This document shows, piece after piece, positions 40,513-49,412 of a stretch of DNA of 64,000 nucleotides. Each line of letters opens with the position of its first letter. Positions within the stretch are counted from its first letter, which is position 1. The notes beneath the pieces are model-generated. The model was not told where the DNA came from, did not search any database, and was given only the letters and a program-made list of their open reading frames with translations. Source of the stretch: an uncultured Eubacteriales bacterium (GTDB taxonomy: Bacteria > Bacillota > Clostridia > Christensenellales > Aristaeellaceae); assembly GCA_902778055.1 (NCBI GenBank), contig CACYWL010000001.1:186001-250000 (forward strand). The letters are read 5' to 3'. The translations under genes and the position numbers were made by a program.

Positions 40513-42437
40513 GCGTCAATCAGGCCGTTGAGATGAAACGCCTGTTCCGCGCCCTCCGGAAGAACATATCCTCCTTCGCCCTGGCGGCTGATCTGACAGT
40601 CAGCCAATGGGCAGATAAATTCCGGAGACTGTCTCCGGAGTCCTCCGCAGAGACCGGCCCGTGGAGGACAAAAAAGACACCGTACCTCAAAGAGGTTATG
40701 GACGCCTGGACGAATCCGAAGATCCGGCACATCGTCATGGTGGCAGCTTCTCAGGTTGGTAAGTCTGAGTGCATGAACAACATCATCGGCTACATCATCG
40801 ATCAGGATCCCGGTTCGATCCTGATGATCGAGCCGACCAACGGAGACGCGAAGGAGTATTCCAAGCTCCGTATCGCGCCGATGATCCGGGATAGCAAAAC
40901 GCTCCGGAAGAAGGTATCGAAGACGCTGCGGGGAGATACCGGAAACACGATCCTGCAGAAAAGCTATCCGGGCGGGATCCTCACCATGTGCGGATCCACG
41001 GAAGCCCACGCCCTGGCATCGAAACCTATCCGGTACGTGCTGGGCGATGAACGCGACCGCTGGGCCGTTGAGGCTGGCAAGGAAGGTGACCCGTGGCTGC
41101 TGGCCATGGCCAGACAGCAGACATTCTACAACGCGAAATCCTACGAGTGCTCCACGCCGACCATCAAGGGCTTTTCCCCGATTGAGAAGGCGTTTAAGAA
41201 CGGCACCCAGGAGCGATGGTGCTCCAAGTGTCCGCACTGCGGAGAGTACCACAACATCCGCTGGCAGGATATCCGGTATGAGTTCGACCAGTCCGAGGTG
41301 GATAACGAGATTACCTACATCGTGACGAAGGTCTACTACGTCTGCCCGGAATGCGGAGGGATCTCCGAAGAGCACGATATGAAGCGTGCTCACGCGAAGT
41401 GGATTCCGGAAAATCCGGAAGCGCTGCGCAACGGCGTTCGGTCGTTCTGGCTGAACGCTTTCTGTTCGCCCTGGGTGAGCTGGGAGAAGATCGTCACGAA
41501 GTATCTGGAAGCCAGGGGCGATACAAAGAAGCTGAAGGTGGTCTACAACACACTGTTCGGGGAGCTGTGGGAAGACCGCGGCGGCTTGGCCAACGAGGAT
41601 GACTACATGGCCAGACGCGAGGAATACACCGCAGAGCTGCCGGACGGCGTCCTGGTGCTGACCATGGGCGTGGACGTGCAGGATGACCGCCTTGAGTATG
41701 AGATCATCGGCTGGGGCCTCCGGAAGGAAAACTGGGGCATCCGGCGCGGGATCATCCTGGGCAGGCCCGATACGCCTGAGGTCTGGGCCCAGCTGGATGA
41801 GCTTGTGAAGCGCGTGTACCGCTTCGGAGACGGCAAGGGCCTGCGGATCAGCATGACCTTCGTGGATGACGGCGGTCACTTCACGCAGGAAGTCCGGCTC
41901 CGCTGTGCGCAGCGCATCGGAATGCGGGTCTTCGACTGCAAGGGCTACGGCGGCGATGGCAAGCCCTACACATCCCCGCCGAAGAAGGTCAAGATCGTCA
42001 TCCGAGGCAAGACCATCGGAGAGTGCTGGCAGTATCAGCTGGGCGTAGACGCCGGTAAGCAGCTGATCATGGACGGGCTGAAGGTGCAGACCCCAGGCCC
42101 GAGATACTGCCATTTCCCGACCAATCCGGAATGCGGATATGAGCACCGGTATTTTGTGGGCCTGCTCTCTGAGCATCTGGTCTACAAGGAGCACAACAAA
42201 AACCCGTGGGTCTGGGAAAAGATTCCAGGGCACGAGCGGAACGAGGCTTTAGACTGCCGGAACTACGCACAGGCCGCATTTACGGCCCTGGCGCCCGATA
42301 TGGACGCTCTGCTCCGGAGGAGGAGAACTCCTAAGGGCGAAATTCAGAAGGCCCCAGAGAGGCCGCAGAGGGCCAAAACAACGGGCTCTGCTACACAACG
42401 AATGGAGCAGCGCATGAGCGATCTGCTTGACTGGTGA
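40509..42437 (+). CDS. Terminase large subunit, lambda GpA family
   Basis: A 642-residue packaging ATPase and nuclease. LTVSQWADKFRRLSPESSAETGPWRT near the start is the GpA-family signature. Walker A is VAASQVGKSE (about 78-87), Walker B ILMIEPTNGD. A four-Cys zinc site (CSKCPHCGEYH and CPECGG) and the nuclease region (GVDVQDDRLEYEIIGWG, FVDDGGHFTQEV) follow. GpA-type terminases cut at cos sites. Confidence 0.95.
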   Translation: MSVNQAVEMKRLFRALRKNISSFALAADLTVSQWADKFRRLSPESSAETGPWRTKKTPYLKEVMDAWTNPKIRHIVMVAASQVGKSECMNNIIGYIIDQDPGSILMIEPTNGDAKEYSKLRIAPMIRDSKTLRKKVSKTLRGDTGNTILQKSYPGGILTMCGSTEAHALASKPIRYVLGDERDRWAVEAGKEGDPWLLAMARQQTFYNAKSYECSTPTIKGFSPIEKAFKNGTQERWCSKCPHCGEYHNIRWQDIRYEFDQSEVDNEITYIVTKVYYVCPECGGISEEHDMKRAHAKWIPENPEALRNGVRSFWLNAFCSPWVSWEKIVTKYLEARGDTKKLKVVYNTLFGELWEDRGGLANEDDYMARREEYTAELPDGVLVLTMGVDVQDDRLEYEIIGWGLRKENWGIRRGIILGRPDTPEVWAQLDELVKRVYRFGDGKGLRISMTFVDDGGHFTQEVRLRCAQRIGMRVFDCKGYGGDGKPYTSPPKKVKIVIRGKTIGECWQYQLGVDAGKQLIMDGLKVQTPGPRYCHFPTNPECGYEHRYFVGLLSEHLVYKEHNKNPWVWEKIPGHERNEALDCRNYAQAAFTALAPDMDALLRRRRTPKGEIQKAPERPQRAKTTGSATQRMEQRMSDLLDW

Positions 42438-42447
42438 GGTGAGAAGC

Positions 42448-42702
42448 ATGACCAAGGAAACGATCCAGGAGCGCCTGACCTACTGGAAGGAGCACCTGGG
42501 AAGGCTGATGGACGCCTACACGGCGCTGATCGAGGGCGGCGTGAAGTCCTACGAGATCGATGACAGATCCCTCACCCGGTTCGACATTCCCTCCCTGAGA
42601 AAAGCGATTGACGAAGCGGAGAAGAAGGTCGATCTGTACGAGAACATGCTGACAGGACAACGGCCCCGGAAAGCCTTTGCCGTTGTCCCCCGTGACTGGT
42701 AA
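42448..42702 (+). CDS. DUF6148/gpW-like head joining protein
   Basis: An 84-residue helical protein: MTKETIQERLTYWKEHLGRLMDAYTALIEGGVKSYEIDDRSLTRFDIPSLRKAIDEAEKKV. Its size and place between terminase and portal fit the gpW or DUF6148-type head-tail joining proteins. ATG 42448 follows GAGGTGAGAA. The following 169 bases (42703-42871) hold no gene. Confidence 0.7.
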   Translation: MTKETIQERLTYWKEHLGRLMDAYTALIEGGVKSYEIDDRSLTRFDIPSLRKAIDEAEKKVDLYENMLTGQRPRKAFAVVPRDW

Positions 42703-42871
42703 TCAGGGAGCTGTCCCGCCCGGACGATGCCTGCATCGTTACGGGTTCCCTTTTGGGGTATCGCTGGCGCCTGGATCATACACGCCGGCTTTATCTATTG
42801 GCACCGCTGCGGAGTTTCGTCTCCTTTCGCCGCTGGTGCCTTTTATTCTGCAAAGATAGGAGGTGGTAAAC

Positions 42872-44509
42872 GTGAGTTTCGACCTTGAAGCGCTTGCACA
42901 GCAAATGAACATGAAAGCTCTGCGGACTGTACAGGCCAGCGGCTATTCTGAAGCCGGCGCGAGCAGGAACCGGAGATCCATGAAGGGATTCACGGCGAAG
43001 TCCTCTTCGCCGAACGAAGACATCAACTGGAACAGCATGCTGCTCAGGCAGCGCGGACGGATGCTTTTCATGAGCTCGCCCGTGGCCAGATCCGCGATTG
43101 AAACCAATCGCACCAAGGTTGTCGGCACGGGACTGACGCCTAAGCCGGAACTTGATCTGGATCTGCTTCATCTGACTCCGGATGCCGCCAAAGCATGGCA
43201 GCGGAAGACGGTCCGCGAGTGGACGATGTGGGCCAGCAAGAAGGAAAACTGCGATGCCATCGGCATGAACAACTTCGCCGGCATGCAGCAGCTGGTTGTG
43301 TCGAATTCGCTGGTGAACGGCGATCTGATCGGTGTGCGCCAGATGCGGGATCCGACACCGCTGAATCCGTATTCCCTGCGGATACAGCTGGTGGAAGCCG
43401 ACCGGATCAGCACGCCGAACACAATGCGCCTGATCCCTGGCGGGAGCTGGACAGACGGCCGGAACCCGAAGAACGGGAACCGGATCTATGACGGCGTGGA
43501 AGTCGATAAGCACGGCATGGTGGTGGCCTACTGGATCTGCAACACCTACCCGAACCAGACGCTTCGGGAACGGGACAAGATCGAGTGGAAGCGCGTCAGG
43601 GCGTACAGCACACGAACCGGCCTCCCGAACATATTCCACATCATGGAATCCGAGCGGCCTGACCAGTACCGGGGTGTTTCCTTCCTGGCACCGGTCATCG
43701 AAAGCCTGCTGAACATCAGCCGGTATACGCAATCGGAGCTGATGGCCGCGCTGATCCAGAGCTTCTTCACGGCATGGATCGAGACGGAGACCAACCCGGC
43801 CCAGATTCCGATGAATGAGGCTTCCTACGGGGACGATGACGATCCGGAGAATCCTCCGGACCGTAACATCTCGGAGAACAGCAATGACTACGAGATGGGT
43901 CCGGGCACGATCAACGTGCTGAAACAGGGCGAGAAGATTACCTTCGGAAATCCGAATATTCCCACGCCTGGCTTTGATACCTTTGTGAAGGTCATCTGCA
44001 AGGAGATCGGGGCCGCGCTGAATATCCCTTACGACACGCTGCTGAAGGAATTCAACGCCAGCTACAGCGCATCCAGAGCCGCCCTGATGGAGGCTTGGGA
44101 GGGATTCCGGATCCGGAGGGAATCGCTGGTCTATCAATTCTGTCAGCCGGTCTATGAGGTGTGGCTTGCCGAAGCCGTAGCCCTGGGGCGCATCAGCGCA
44201 CCGGGGTTTTTCCTTGATCCGGCAGTCCGGGCGGCATGGTGCAAGGCGCAATGGCTCGGGCCGGTACAGGGCCAGCTGGATCCCACCAAGGAGGTCAAGG
44301 CCGACATTCTGGCCATCAGCAAGGGGTTCAAGACCCACGAGCAGGTTACCAGAGAATACGGCGGCGGTGACTGGCACGACAACATGGAGCGCCTGAAGGA
44401 AGAAAACCAGGTGCTCAGGGATGCCAATCCGAGCGCCGGAGGGGACGCGGATCAGCTCATCAATGAGCCGGACGATCCCACAGACAATGGAGGTGCGAAC
44501 AATGCCTAA
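42872..44509 (+). CDS. Portal protein, lambda GpB family
   Basis: A 545-residue dodecameric channel at the capsid vertex. The start FDLEALAQQMNMKALRTVQA, then RDLMRSSPVARSAIETNRTKVVGTGLTPKPELD-type sequence, AGQQLVV-like region, QYRGVSFLAPVIESL and the C-terminal ASYSASRAALMEAWEGFRIRRE are typical. GTG 42872 lies 8 bases after AGGAGG. It overlaps the protease gene by 8 bases. Confidence 0.93.
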   Translation: MSFDLEALAQQMNMKALRTVQASGYSEAGASRNRRSMKGFTAKSSSPNEDINWNSMLLRQRGRMLFMSSPVARSAIETNRTKVVGTGLTPKPELDLDLLHLTPDAAKAWQRKTVREWTMWASKKENCDAIGMNNFAGMQQLVVSNSLVNGDLIGVRQMRDPTPLNPYSLRIQLVEADRISTPNTMRLIPGGSWTDGRNPKNGNRIYDGVEVDKHGMVVAYWICNTYPNQTLRERDKIEWKRVRAYSTRTGLPNIFHIMESERPDQYRGVSFLAPVIESLLNISRYTQSELMAALIQSFFTAWIETETNPAQIPMNEASYGDDDDPENPPDRNISENSNDYEMGPGTINVLKQGEKITFGNPNIPTPGFDTFVKVICKEIGAALNIPYDTLLKEFNASYSASRAALMEAWEGFRIRRESLVYQFCQPVYEVWLAEAVALGRISAPGFFLDPAVRAAWCKAQWLGPVQGQLDPTKEVKADILAISKGFKTHEQVTREYGGGDWHDNMERLKEENQVLRDANPSAGGDADQLINEPDDPTDNGGANNA

Positions 44510-45710
44510 ACGACAGGAATTCAAGCGGCAGGCCTACACGCTTGCCGTGGTCGATGGGAAGCACGCGGAGCTGACGATGTACGGTGACATCGTGGAGACG
44601 CGGCCCATTGACTGGTGGACCGATGAACCGGTCCCCGGGAACTTCATCACCCAGGATGAGTTTCTGGCCGATCTGGAGACAATCAAAGGCGCCGAGGATC
44701 TGACCATCCATCTGAACAGCTGTGGTGGCGATGCCTACGTGTCCTTCGCCATTCACAACAGGCTGCGGGAGCTGGCAGACGCCGGCATGACCATCACCTG
44801 CATTGTGGACGGCGCGGCCATGTCGGGCGGCAGTCTGATCATGTGCGCGGCCGACACCGTGAAGGTTAATCCTTCCTCCCTGATCCTGATCCACGACTGC
44901 TGGTCTTACGCCTATGGCCGGATGAACAGCACCGGCCTCCGGAAACTGGCCGATGATCTGGATGTGATCAATGAAAGCCAGGCTGAAATCTATGTCCGGA
45001 AGACCGGCATGGAGGCTTCGGAGATCCGGGAGATGATGGCCAAGGAGACCATGATGACTGGCCGGAAGGCCGCGGAGCTGGGCTTCGCTGATGAGCTGCT
45101 GGAGAATACGGCCGCGAATGTGTCCGTCAGCGCTGATCACCGCGCCCTGTTCGCCTGCGGACGGAAGATGCGGGTGGCGGCGATGGCCCAGCTGCCGGAA
45201 GGACTTCCGGTGCATGAAGAGATCGAATCCGTTACGGAGACGAGTGACGGTGAAGATAACATCACGCCTGAGACCTCAGGCAGAAACAAAGGAGGTATTC
45301 CCATGACTTTGGAAGAGCTCAGACAGAGCGATCCCGAAGCGGCTGAAGCCCTGCTTGCAGAGGCTCAGGCCAGCGTCAGCCATGAGGAAGCTGTCAGCGG
45401 AGAGCGTCAGCGGATTGCTGAGATCGATGCTGTGGCCAGTCTGTTTGACGCGGACACCGTGAACGCGGCGAAGTACACGAATCCCTGCACCGCGCAGGAG
45501 ATGTGCTACCGGGCCGCGCAGGAGGCGGCGAAGTCCGGCAAAGCCTTCATGAGTCAGCTGCAGGCCGACTATGAAGAGGATGGCGCGGATGAAGTCACTT
45601 CCGCACCCGCCCCCGAAGAGGAGGCAGAACCCACGACCGCTGAAGCCCGGAAGGCCGCTGGCACCGCCATGGCCAAGAAGCTTCGCGGTGAGAAAACTGA
45701 GGAGGTGTAA
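44502..45710 (+). CDS. Head maturation protease with scaffold domain (ClpP/S49 fold)
   Basis: A 402-residue fusion. The protease part has LNSCGGDAYVSFAIHNRL and DGAAMSGGSLIMCAA, with Ser108 as the likely nucleophile and His131 (LILIHDCW) as the base. After about residue 260 the sequence becomes an Ala/Glu-rich scaffold-like helix region. As in lambda C, it would cleave scaffold and portal proteins inside the procapsid. An internal start at 45303 makes the scaffold part separately. Confidence 0.9.
   Translation: MPKRQEFKRQAYTLAVVDGKHAELTMYGDIVETRPIDWWTDEPVPGNFITQDEFLADLETIKGAEDLTIHLNSCGGDAYVSFAIHNRLRELADAGMTITCIVDGAAMSGGSLIMCAADTVKVNPSSLILIHDCWSYAYGRMNSTGLRKLADDLDVINESQAEIYVRKTGMEASEIREMMAKETMMTGRKAAELGFADELLENTAANVSVSADHRALFACGRKMRVAAMAQLPEGLPVHEEIESVTETSDGEDNITPETSGRNKGGIPMTLEELRQSDPEAAEALLAEAQASVSHEEAVSGERQRIAEIDAVASLFDADTVNAAKYTNPCTAQEMCYRAAQEAAKSGKAFMSQLQADYEEDGADEVTSAPAPEEEAEPTTAEARKAAGTAMAKKLRGEKTEEV
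45303..45710 (+). CDS. Nested scaffolding protein (Nu3-like internal start)
   Basis: Within the protease gene, AAAGGAGG (45288-45295 region) stands before ATG 45303, in frame, giving a 135-residue product starting MTLEELRQSDPEAAEALLAE. It is helical and acidic, as scaffolds are. This copies the lambda arrangement, where Nu3 is translated from inside C. Confidence 0.75.
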   Translation: MTLEELRQSDPEAAEALLAEAQASVSHEEAVSGERQRIAEIDAVASLFDADTVNAAKYTNPCTAQEMCYRAAQEAAKSGKAFMSQLQADYEEDGADEVTSAPAPEEEAEPTTAEARKAAGTAMAKKLRGEKTEEV

Positions 45711-45715
45711 GAACC

Positions 45716-46132
45716 ATGACTCGTGATCTGCATGAAAAGATCGGCTCCGTAACTCCGGAGAATCTGTTTGCTGGTCTGGATCCCCGTGCGCTGACCAAAG
45801 CCGGTGTGCTCCGGAAGCTGGGCACCGCTGCGACCCTGGTCCGCGGCACTCTGCTGGCCAAGAGCTCCGGCTCTGCCGGTGATGGCAAACTGGTGATCTT
45901 CGGAACCACCGCTGCCACCAACGAAACCCTGACCGCTGACTGCGTCCTCGCTGAGGATGTGGCTGTCGGCACGTCCGCTGATGAGAATGCCCTGGTCTTC
46001 ATTACCGGCAACTTCAATGAAGATGAGCTGACTCTGGCCAGCGGTGCTTCTCTGACGGAAGCTGACCGGGACGCGCTGCGCGTGCGCGGCATTCTCCTGG
46101 GCGCTTCCGAAACCGAAAGCGTTACTGCGTAA
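45716..46132 (+). CDS. Head decoration protein, lambda GpD type
   Basis: A 138-residue capsid-stabilising protein. The start LHEKIGSVTPENLFAGLDPRALTKAGVL, then LVRGTLLAK and TADCVLAEDVAVGTSADENALVFITGNFNEDEL, is the HDPD pattern. Order protease, decoration, major capsid is that of lambda C-D-E. GAGGTGTAAGAACC site. Confidence 0.9.
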   Translation: MTRDLHEKIGSVTPENLFAGLDPRALTKAGVLRKLGTAATLVRGTLLAKSSGSAGDGKLVIFGTTAATNETLTADCVLAEDVAVGTSADENALVFITGNFNEDELTLASGASLTEADRDALRVRGILLGASETESVTA

Positions 46133-46146
46133 GGAGGTATAAAGCA

Positions 46147-47247
46147 ATGTCTGTGCTTGTTAACATCCTGGACACCTACTACATGGCAGGTCTCTGGGAA
46201 GGCCTGTCCCCCGTTCCCACCTTCTTCCGTGATCGGTATTTCCCCACCGGGGCCGGCGATATCTACGCGGCCGACAAGGTGCTGGTGGAATACAAGGACG
46301 GAGACAATGACATGGCTCCTTTCATGGTCATGGGCGCTGATCCGATCAACGTGAAGCGCGAAGGCTATGAGATCCATGACTACAGCCCCACCTACGTCAG
46401 CCAGAGCCGTGATCTGACGGCCGATCAGCTGAAGCAGCGTGGATTCGGCGAAGCGATCCTGTCCAAGAGCACCGAAGAAGAACGTGCCGCGAAGCTGGTG
46501 TCTGAAGACCTGGCTATGCTGGAGCGCCGCTTCTCCCGCACGGAGGAATATCTGTGCTCTCAGGTCATGATCAACAACGGCTTCACCATCCAGGAACACC
46601 TGGACGAAACCCACACCCGCACCGCGGAACTGAAGTATTACGATCCCGCCAAGGGCAATGACGGTGCCTACACCATCACCCAGTGGGATGCGACCACAAC
46701 CTTCGCGGATGTGTGCGCGGACATCGAGGCCATGTGTGACGCTCTGAGCGAACGCAGCCTGCCTGCTGTTGACCTGGTTATCGGCCGGAAGGTTCGTGAC
46801 TTCCTGCTGTCCATGAGCGATTTCCGCGAACTGGTGAATAAGCAGTCCGGAATCATCGTTGCCGAGGGCGGCATCCGTCAGACCCTGAGCCAGTATCAGG
46901 GCGTGACGTTCCTGGGAACGATCAATTTTAACGGTTACGACCTGAACGTGATCGTCTCCAACGAACAGTATACCGCGCTGTCCGGAAGCCCCCTGGCTCC
47001 CACCAGGACGAACTACTTCCCGGCCACCTCCATGATGGTGACTGCTCCCGCTGCCGGCCATCTGATGTATGCCCACATCGTCCACATGGACGAGAACGGC
47101 GATATCGACACCATCACCGGCAAGCGCGTTCCGGATCTGTTTGTCGACCGGAAGAAGAAAAAGCGCGAAATCATCCTGGAGAGCCGTCCTCTGGCCGCTC
47201 CGCAGAACTACAGCCCGTGGATCTACGCGGCCGGCGTTGTGGCCTGA
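46147..47247 (+). CDS. Major capsid protein, lambda GpE type
   Basis: A 366-residue HK97-fold capsid subunit. APFMVMGADPINVKREGYEIHDYSP and LTADQLKQRGFGE are GpE-family motifs, with QYQGVTFLGTINFNGYDLNVI in the A domain and the C-terminal ILESRPLAAPQNYSPWI. Codon choice is strongly biased to GC3, as expected for the most abundant product. AAGGAGG site. Confidence 0.93.
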   Translation: MSVLVNILDTYYMAGLWEGLSPVPTFFRDRYFPTGAGDIYAADKVLVEYKDGDNDMAPFMVMGADPINVKREGYEIHDYSPTYVSQSRDLTADQLKQRGFGEAILSKSTEEERAAKLVSEDLAMLERRFSRTEEYLCSQVMINNGFTIQEHLDETHTRTAELKYYDPAKGNDGAYTITQWDATTTFADVCADIEAMCDALSERSLPAVDLVIGRKVRDFLLSMSDFRELVNKQSGIIVAEGGIRQTLSQYQGVTFLGTINFNGYDLNVIVSNEQYTALSGSPLAPTRTNYFPATSMMVTAPAAGHLMYAHIVHMDENGDIDTITGKRVPDLFVDRKKKKREIILESRPLAAPQNYSPWIYAAGVVA

Positions 47248-47274
47248 TAGCCGCGTGAAAGGAGATACGCAGCC

Positions 47275-47673
47275 ATGTTGATCAAGATCATTAACACGAC
47301 CTATGGGCACCGTCCCATTCTGCCGAACGGGCAGAAATCCCATTACGTGATCCCTGTGAGGCCCGGCAATCCTCCCATTGAGGTGGAACAGGCCGAGGGA
47401 GAACGCCTGATCGCCCTGGGAGTGGCCGCAGAGGTCACCCCTGAGAAGATCACAGCCCAGGAGCCGGAGGCGCCAGAAGGGGCCTCTGAGGCCCAAACAG
47501 AGGGCACCGCTCTGGAGGATATGAGCTTCAACGATCTGAAGGCGCTTGCTCAAGAGAACGGCATTGACATCGCCGGGATCCGGAGCAAGGCCGGACTGAT
47601 CGAGGCGATCACCGCGGCACAGGATCCGGAAGACGGATTCCCCGCTCTTGACGCTCAGGATGTGATCGACTGA
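47275..47673 (+). CDS. Head protein with C-terminal HeH/Rho-N-like motif
   Basis: A 132-residue protein. The N-terminal half is beta-type (YVIPVRPGNPPIEVEQAEGERLIALGVA); an Ala/Glu/Pro linker leads to a C-terminal MSFNDLKALAQENGIDIAGIRSKAGLIEAITAA helix-extended-loop-helix. Such proteins are common between capsid and connector genes and may bind DNA or serve as head completion factors. Confidence 0.65.
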   Translation: MLIKIINTTYGHRPILPNGQKSHYVIPVRPGNPPIEVEQAEGERLIALGVAAEVTPEKITAQEPEAPEGASEAQTEGTALEDMSFNDLKALAQENGIDIAGIRSKAGLIEAITAAQDPEDGFPALDAQDVID

Positions 47674-48047
47674 TGGGCTTCAAGGAACAGGCTCTGCAGG
47701 ACAATCTGAAAACCTTCCTGGACATCAGCACCTTCGGCGAGAAACGAACCGTCACCTTTGATGGGGAAACCTACAGCGGGGACGATGATGAGGGAATCGC
47801 CTGTGTGATCAGCCAGATGAAGGAGCAGGACAGGGTCACCGTCATGAGTGACCACGAACACGGGATCTACCGCGTGTCGGCAGTCTTTCACTGCGCCCTG
47901 CAGGACATTGGCGGCAGTATCCCGGAGAAAGGCCGGAAGTTCGGAATCTATGATCCGGATGACAACTTTCTCCGGGAATACTATGTCGGCCAGTCCTCCT
48001 GTGACCATGGCATGGTCCGGCTGGAGCTGGAAGCACTGGATGAGTGA
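47673..48047 (+). CDS. Head-tail connector, gpFII-like
   Basis: A 124-residue protein by position and fold pattern a head-tail joining protein: ISTFGEKRTVTFDGETY is the typical start of the gpFII/ATP-binding-sugar-transporter-like group. ATG overlaps the previous stop (TGATG). Assignment rests mainly on order. Confidence 0.65.
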   Translation: MGFKEQALQDNLKTFLDISTFGEKRTVTFDGETYSGDDDEGIACVISQMKEQDRVTVMSDHEHGIYRVSAVFHCALQDIGGSIPEKGRKFGIYDPDDNFLREYYVGQSSCDHGMVRLELEALDE

Positions 48048-48058
48048 GGTGATTCGGC

Positions 48059-48622
48059 ATGGGCGTGATTGATGTCAGCGTCAACGAGGCCGGTCTGAAT
48101 TCACTGGACTATGTAAACACGGTGCTCTTCTCCTTCCCGGGCAAGGCCATGGTGGCAGTCAACAGGGCCGCAAAACGCGCAGGCGCAGCTGGTAAAACGG
48201 AGGCGAAGCGCTATGCCACCCGGGTCTACAACATCAAAGCCGGCCAGTTCACAAAGAACACCACGACCACGGTCAAGGTGATGGGCGGCGGCGGTGGCGC
48301 GACCAAGGTGATCATCCGGTATGCAGGCGCAATGCTGGATCTGCTGGAATTCAATCCGAGGATTTCAGATTCCGATGGTGTGCGGTATCAGGCGAAGCGC
48401 GGAAACGAGGTTCACCTGCAGCATGCCTTCGACATCCAGGCGTACGGCGGTCATGTATATGAGCGTGTCGGCAGGCCGAGATTTCCTGTCAGAAAGAAAC
48501 TCGGACCTTCCACGCCTCACATGCTGAAAGATACCGAAGTTGCCGATCCGCTGGGAAAGCGGATCATGGAAGTTTTTAACGAGCGTCTGTCTCACGAGAT
48601 CGGGCGCATTCTGGGACGGTAA
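48059..48622 (+). CDS. Minor tail protein Z / HK97 gp10-like
   Basis: A 187-residue protein. NTVLFSFPGKAMVAVNRAAKRAGAAGKTEAKRYATRVYNIKAGQ matches the prophage minor tail Z group; RPRFPVRKKLGPSTPHMLKDTEV follows near the end. It is likely to complete the head-tail junction. GAGGTGATTC site. Confidence 0.82.
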   Translation: MGVIDVSVNEAGLNSLDYVNTVLFSFPGKAMVAVNRAAKRAGAAGKTEAKRYATRVYNIKAGQFTKNTTTTVKVMGGGGGATKVIIRYAGAMLDLLEFNPRISDSDGVRYQAKRGNEVHLQHAFDIQAYGGHVYERVGRPRFPVRKKLGPSTPHMLKDTEVADPLGKRIMEVFNERLSHEIGRILGR

Positions 48623-48636
48623 AGGAGGGCTGACAG

Positions 48637-49149
48637 ATGACAAGCGTGAAGCTGCTGGAGGCTCTGAAGATCCGCACAGAAGCCGCGATCGAGGAGCTTT
48701 TCATGCCGATCAAGCCGACCAAGGGAGAACCGGCTCCGGAGATCCGGATTCCGGCCGTCTACATTGCCAGGCTTCCGGATGAAAAGGCGTCCAACAAATA
48801 CGCTCCGTATGTCCTGCACACGATTGTGAACACGTCCTACACCCAGCAGCCCGGGGACATGCCTCTGGGGCTGGCCAACGTGCGGACGCTGTTCTGCGTG
48901 TATTCCGCAGATGAGCAGGAAGGCGGTCTGCAGCTCCTCAACCTGATGGAGCGCATCCGGATTGACCTGATGGCCAACCCGGTTGTGGAGAAGCAGTTCC
49001 GGCTGGACTATGAAGGCGGGATTGAGCAGCTGGTTTATCCGGATGACACCGCCCCGTTTTATCTGGGCGAGATGATGACGGTGTGGAAGATGCCACCCGT
49101 CAGAAGGGAGGAACGAAGCGTATGGGACGGACAACCACACAAGTTCTGA
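48637..49149 (+). CDS. Tail completion protein, minor tail U-like
   Basis: A 170-residue alpha/beta protein; KYAPYVLHTIVNTSYTQQ and LLNLMERIRIDLMANP resemble tail-terminator proteins. Position between the Z-like protein and the sheath supports a tail-completion role. AAAGGAGGG site. Confidence 0.65.
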   Translation: MTSVKLLEALKIRTEAAIEELFMPIKPTKGEPAPEIRIPAVYIARLPDEKASNKYAPYVLHTIVNTSYTQQPGDMPLGLANVRTLFCVYSADEQEGGLQLLNLMERIRIDLMANPVVEKQFRLDYEGGIEQLVYPDDTAPFYLGEMMTVWKMPPVRREERSVWDGQPHKF

Positions 49150-49406
49150 AGGATCAGAACACCTACTTCGTGTACATCGGTCCTACGATCAAGAGCGCCG
49201 CGCAGCACAACACCATCATCACCGGAACACGGGATGAGGTGCTGAAGAAGCTGGCCGGCGCGATTGAGAAGTATCCCCTGATGGCACAGCTTCTGATCAG
49301 CGGCGATGAGCTGGCAGAAGCCCGGAAACAGATTAAGCAGCCCGGCACCCGCCTGTACAACGTGTATCGGCGGTTCGTGAACGGACTCACAAAGAATGGA
49401 GGTTAA
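49122..49406 (+). CDS. Hypothetical tail-region protein
   Basis: A 94-residue basic protein starting MGRTTTQVLKDQNTYFVYIG behind GGGAGGAACGAAGCG. It overlaps the U-like gene by 28 bases and precedes the sheath by 6 bases. No family recognised; helical C-terminus (KQIKQPGTRLYNVYRRFVNG). Confidence 0.6.
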   Translation: MGRTTTQVLKDQNTYFVYIGPTIKSAAQHNTIITGTRDEVLKKLAGAIEKYPLMAQLLISGDELAEARKQIKQPGTRLYNVYRRFVNGLTKNGG

Positions 49407-49412
49407 TTACCA

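Noticed and set aside
40434..42233. A 599-codon minus-strand frame opposite the terminase
   Set aside because: Antisense shadow of a well-recognised GpA-type terminase.
42703..42871. A 60-codon frame between the head-joining and portal genes
   Set aside because: No ribosome site and it ends at the portal ribosome site; treated as intergenic.
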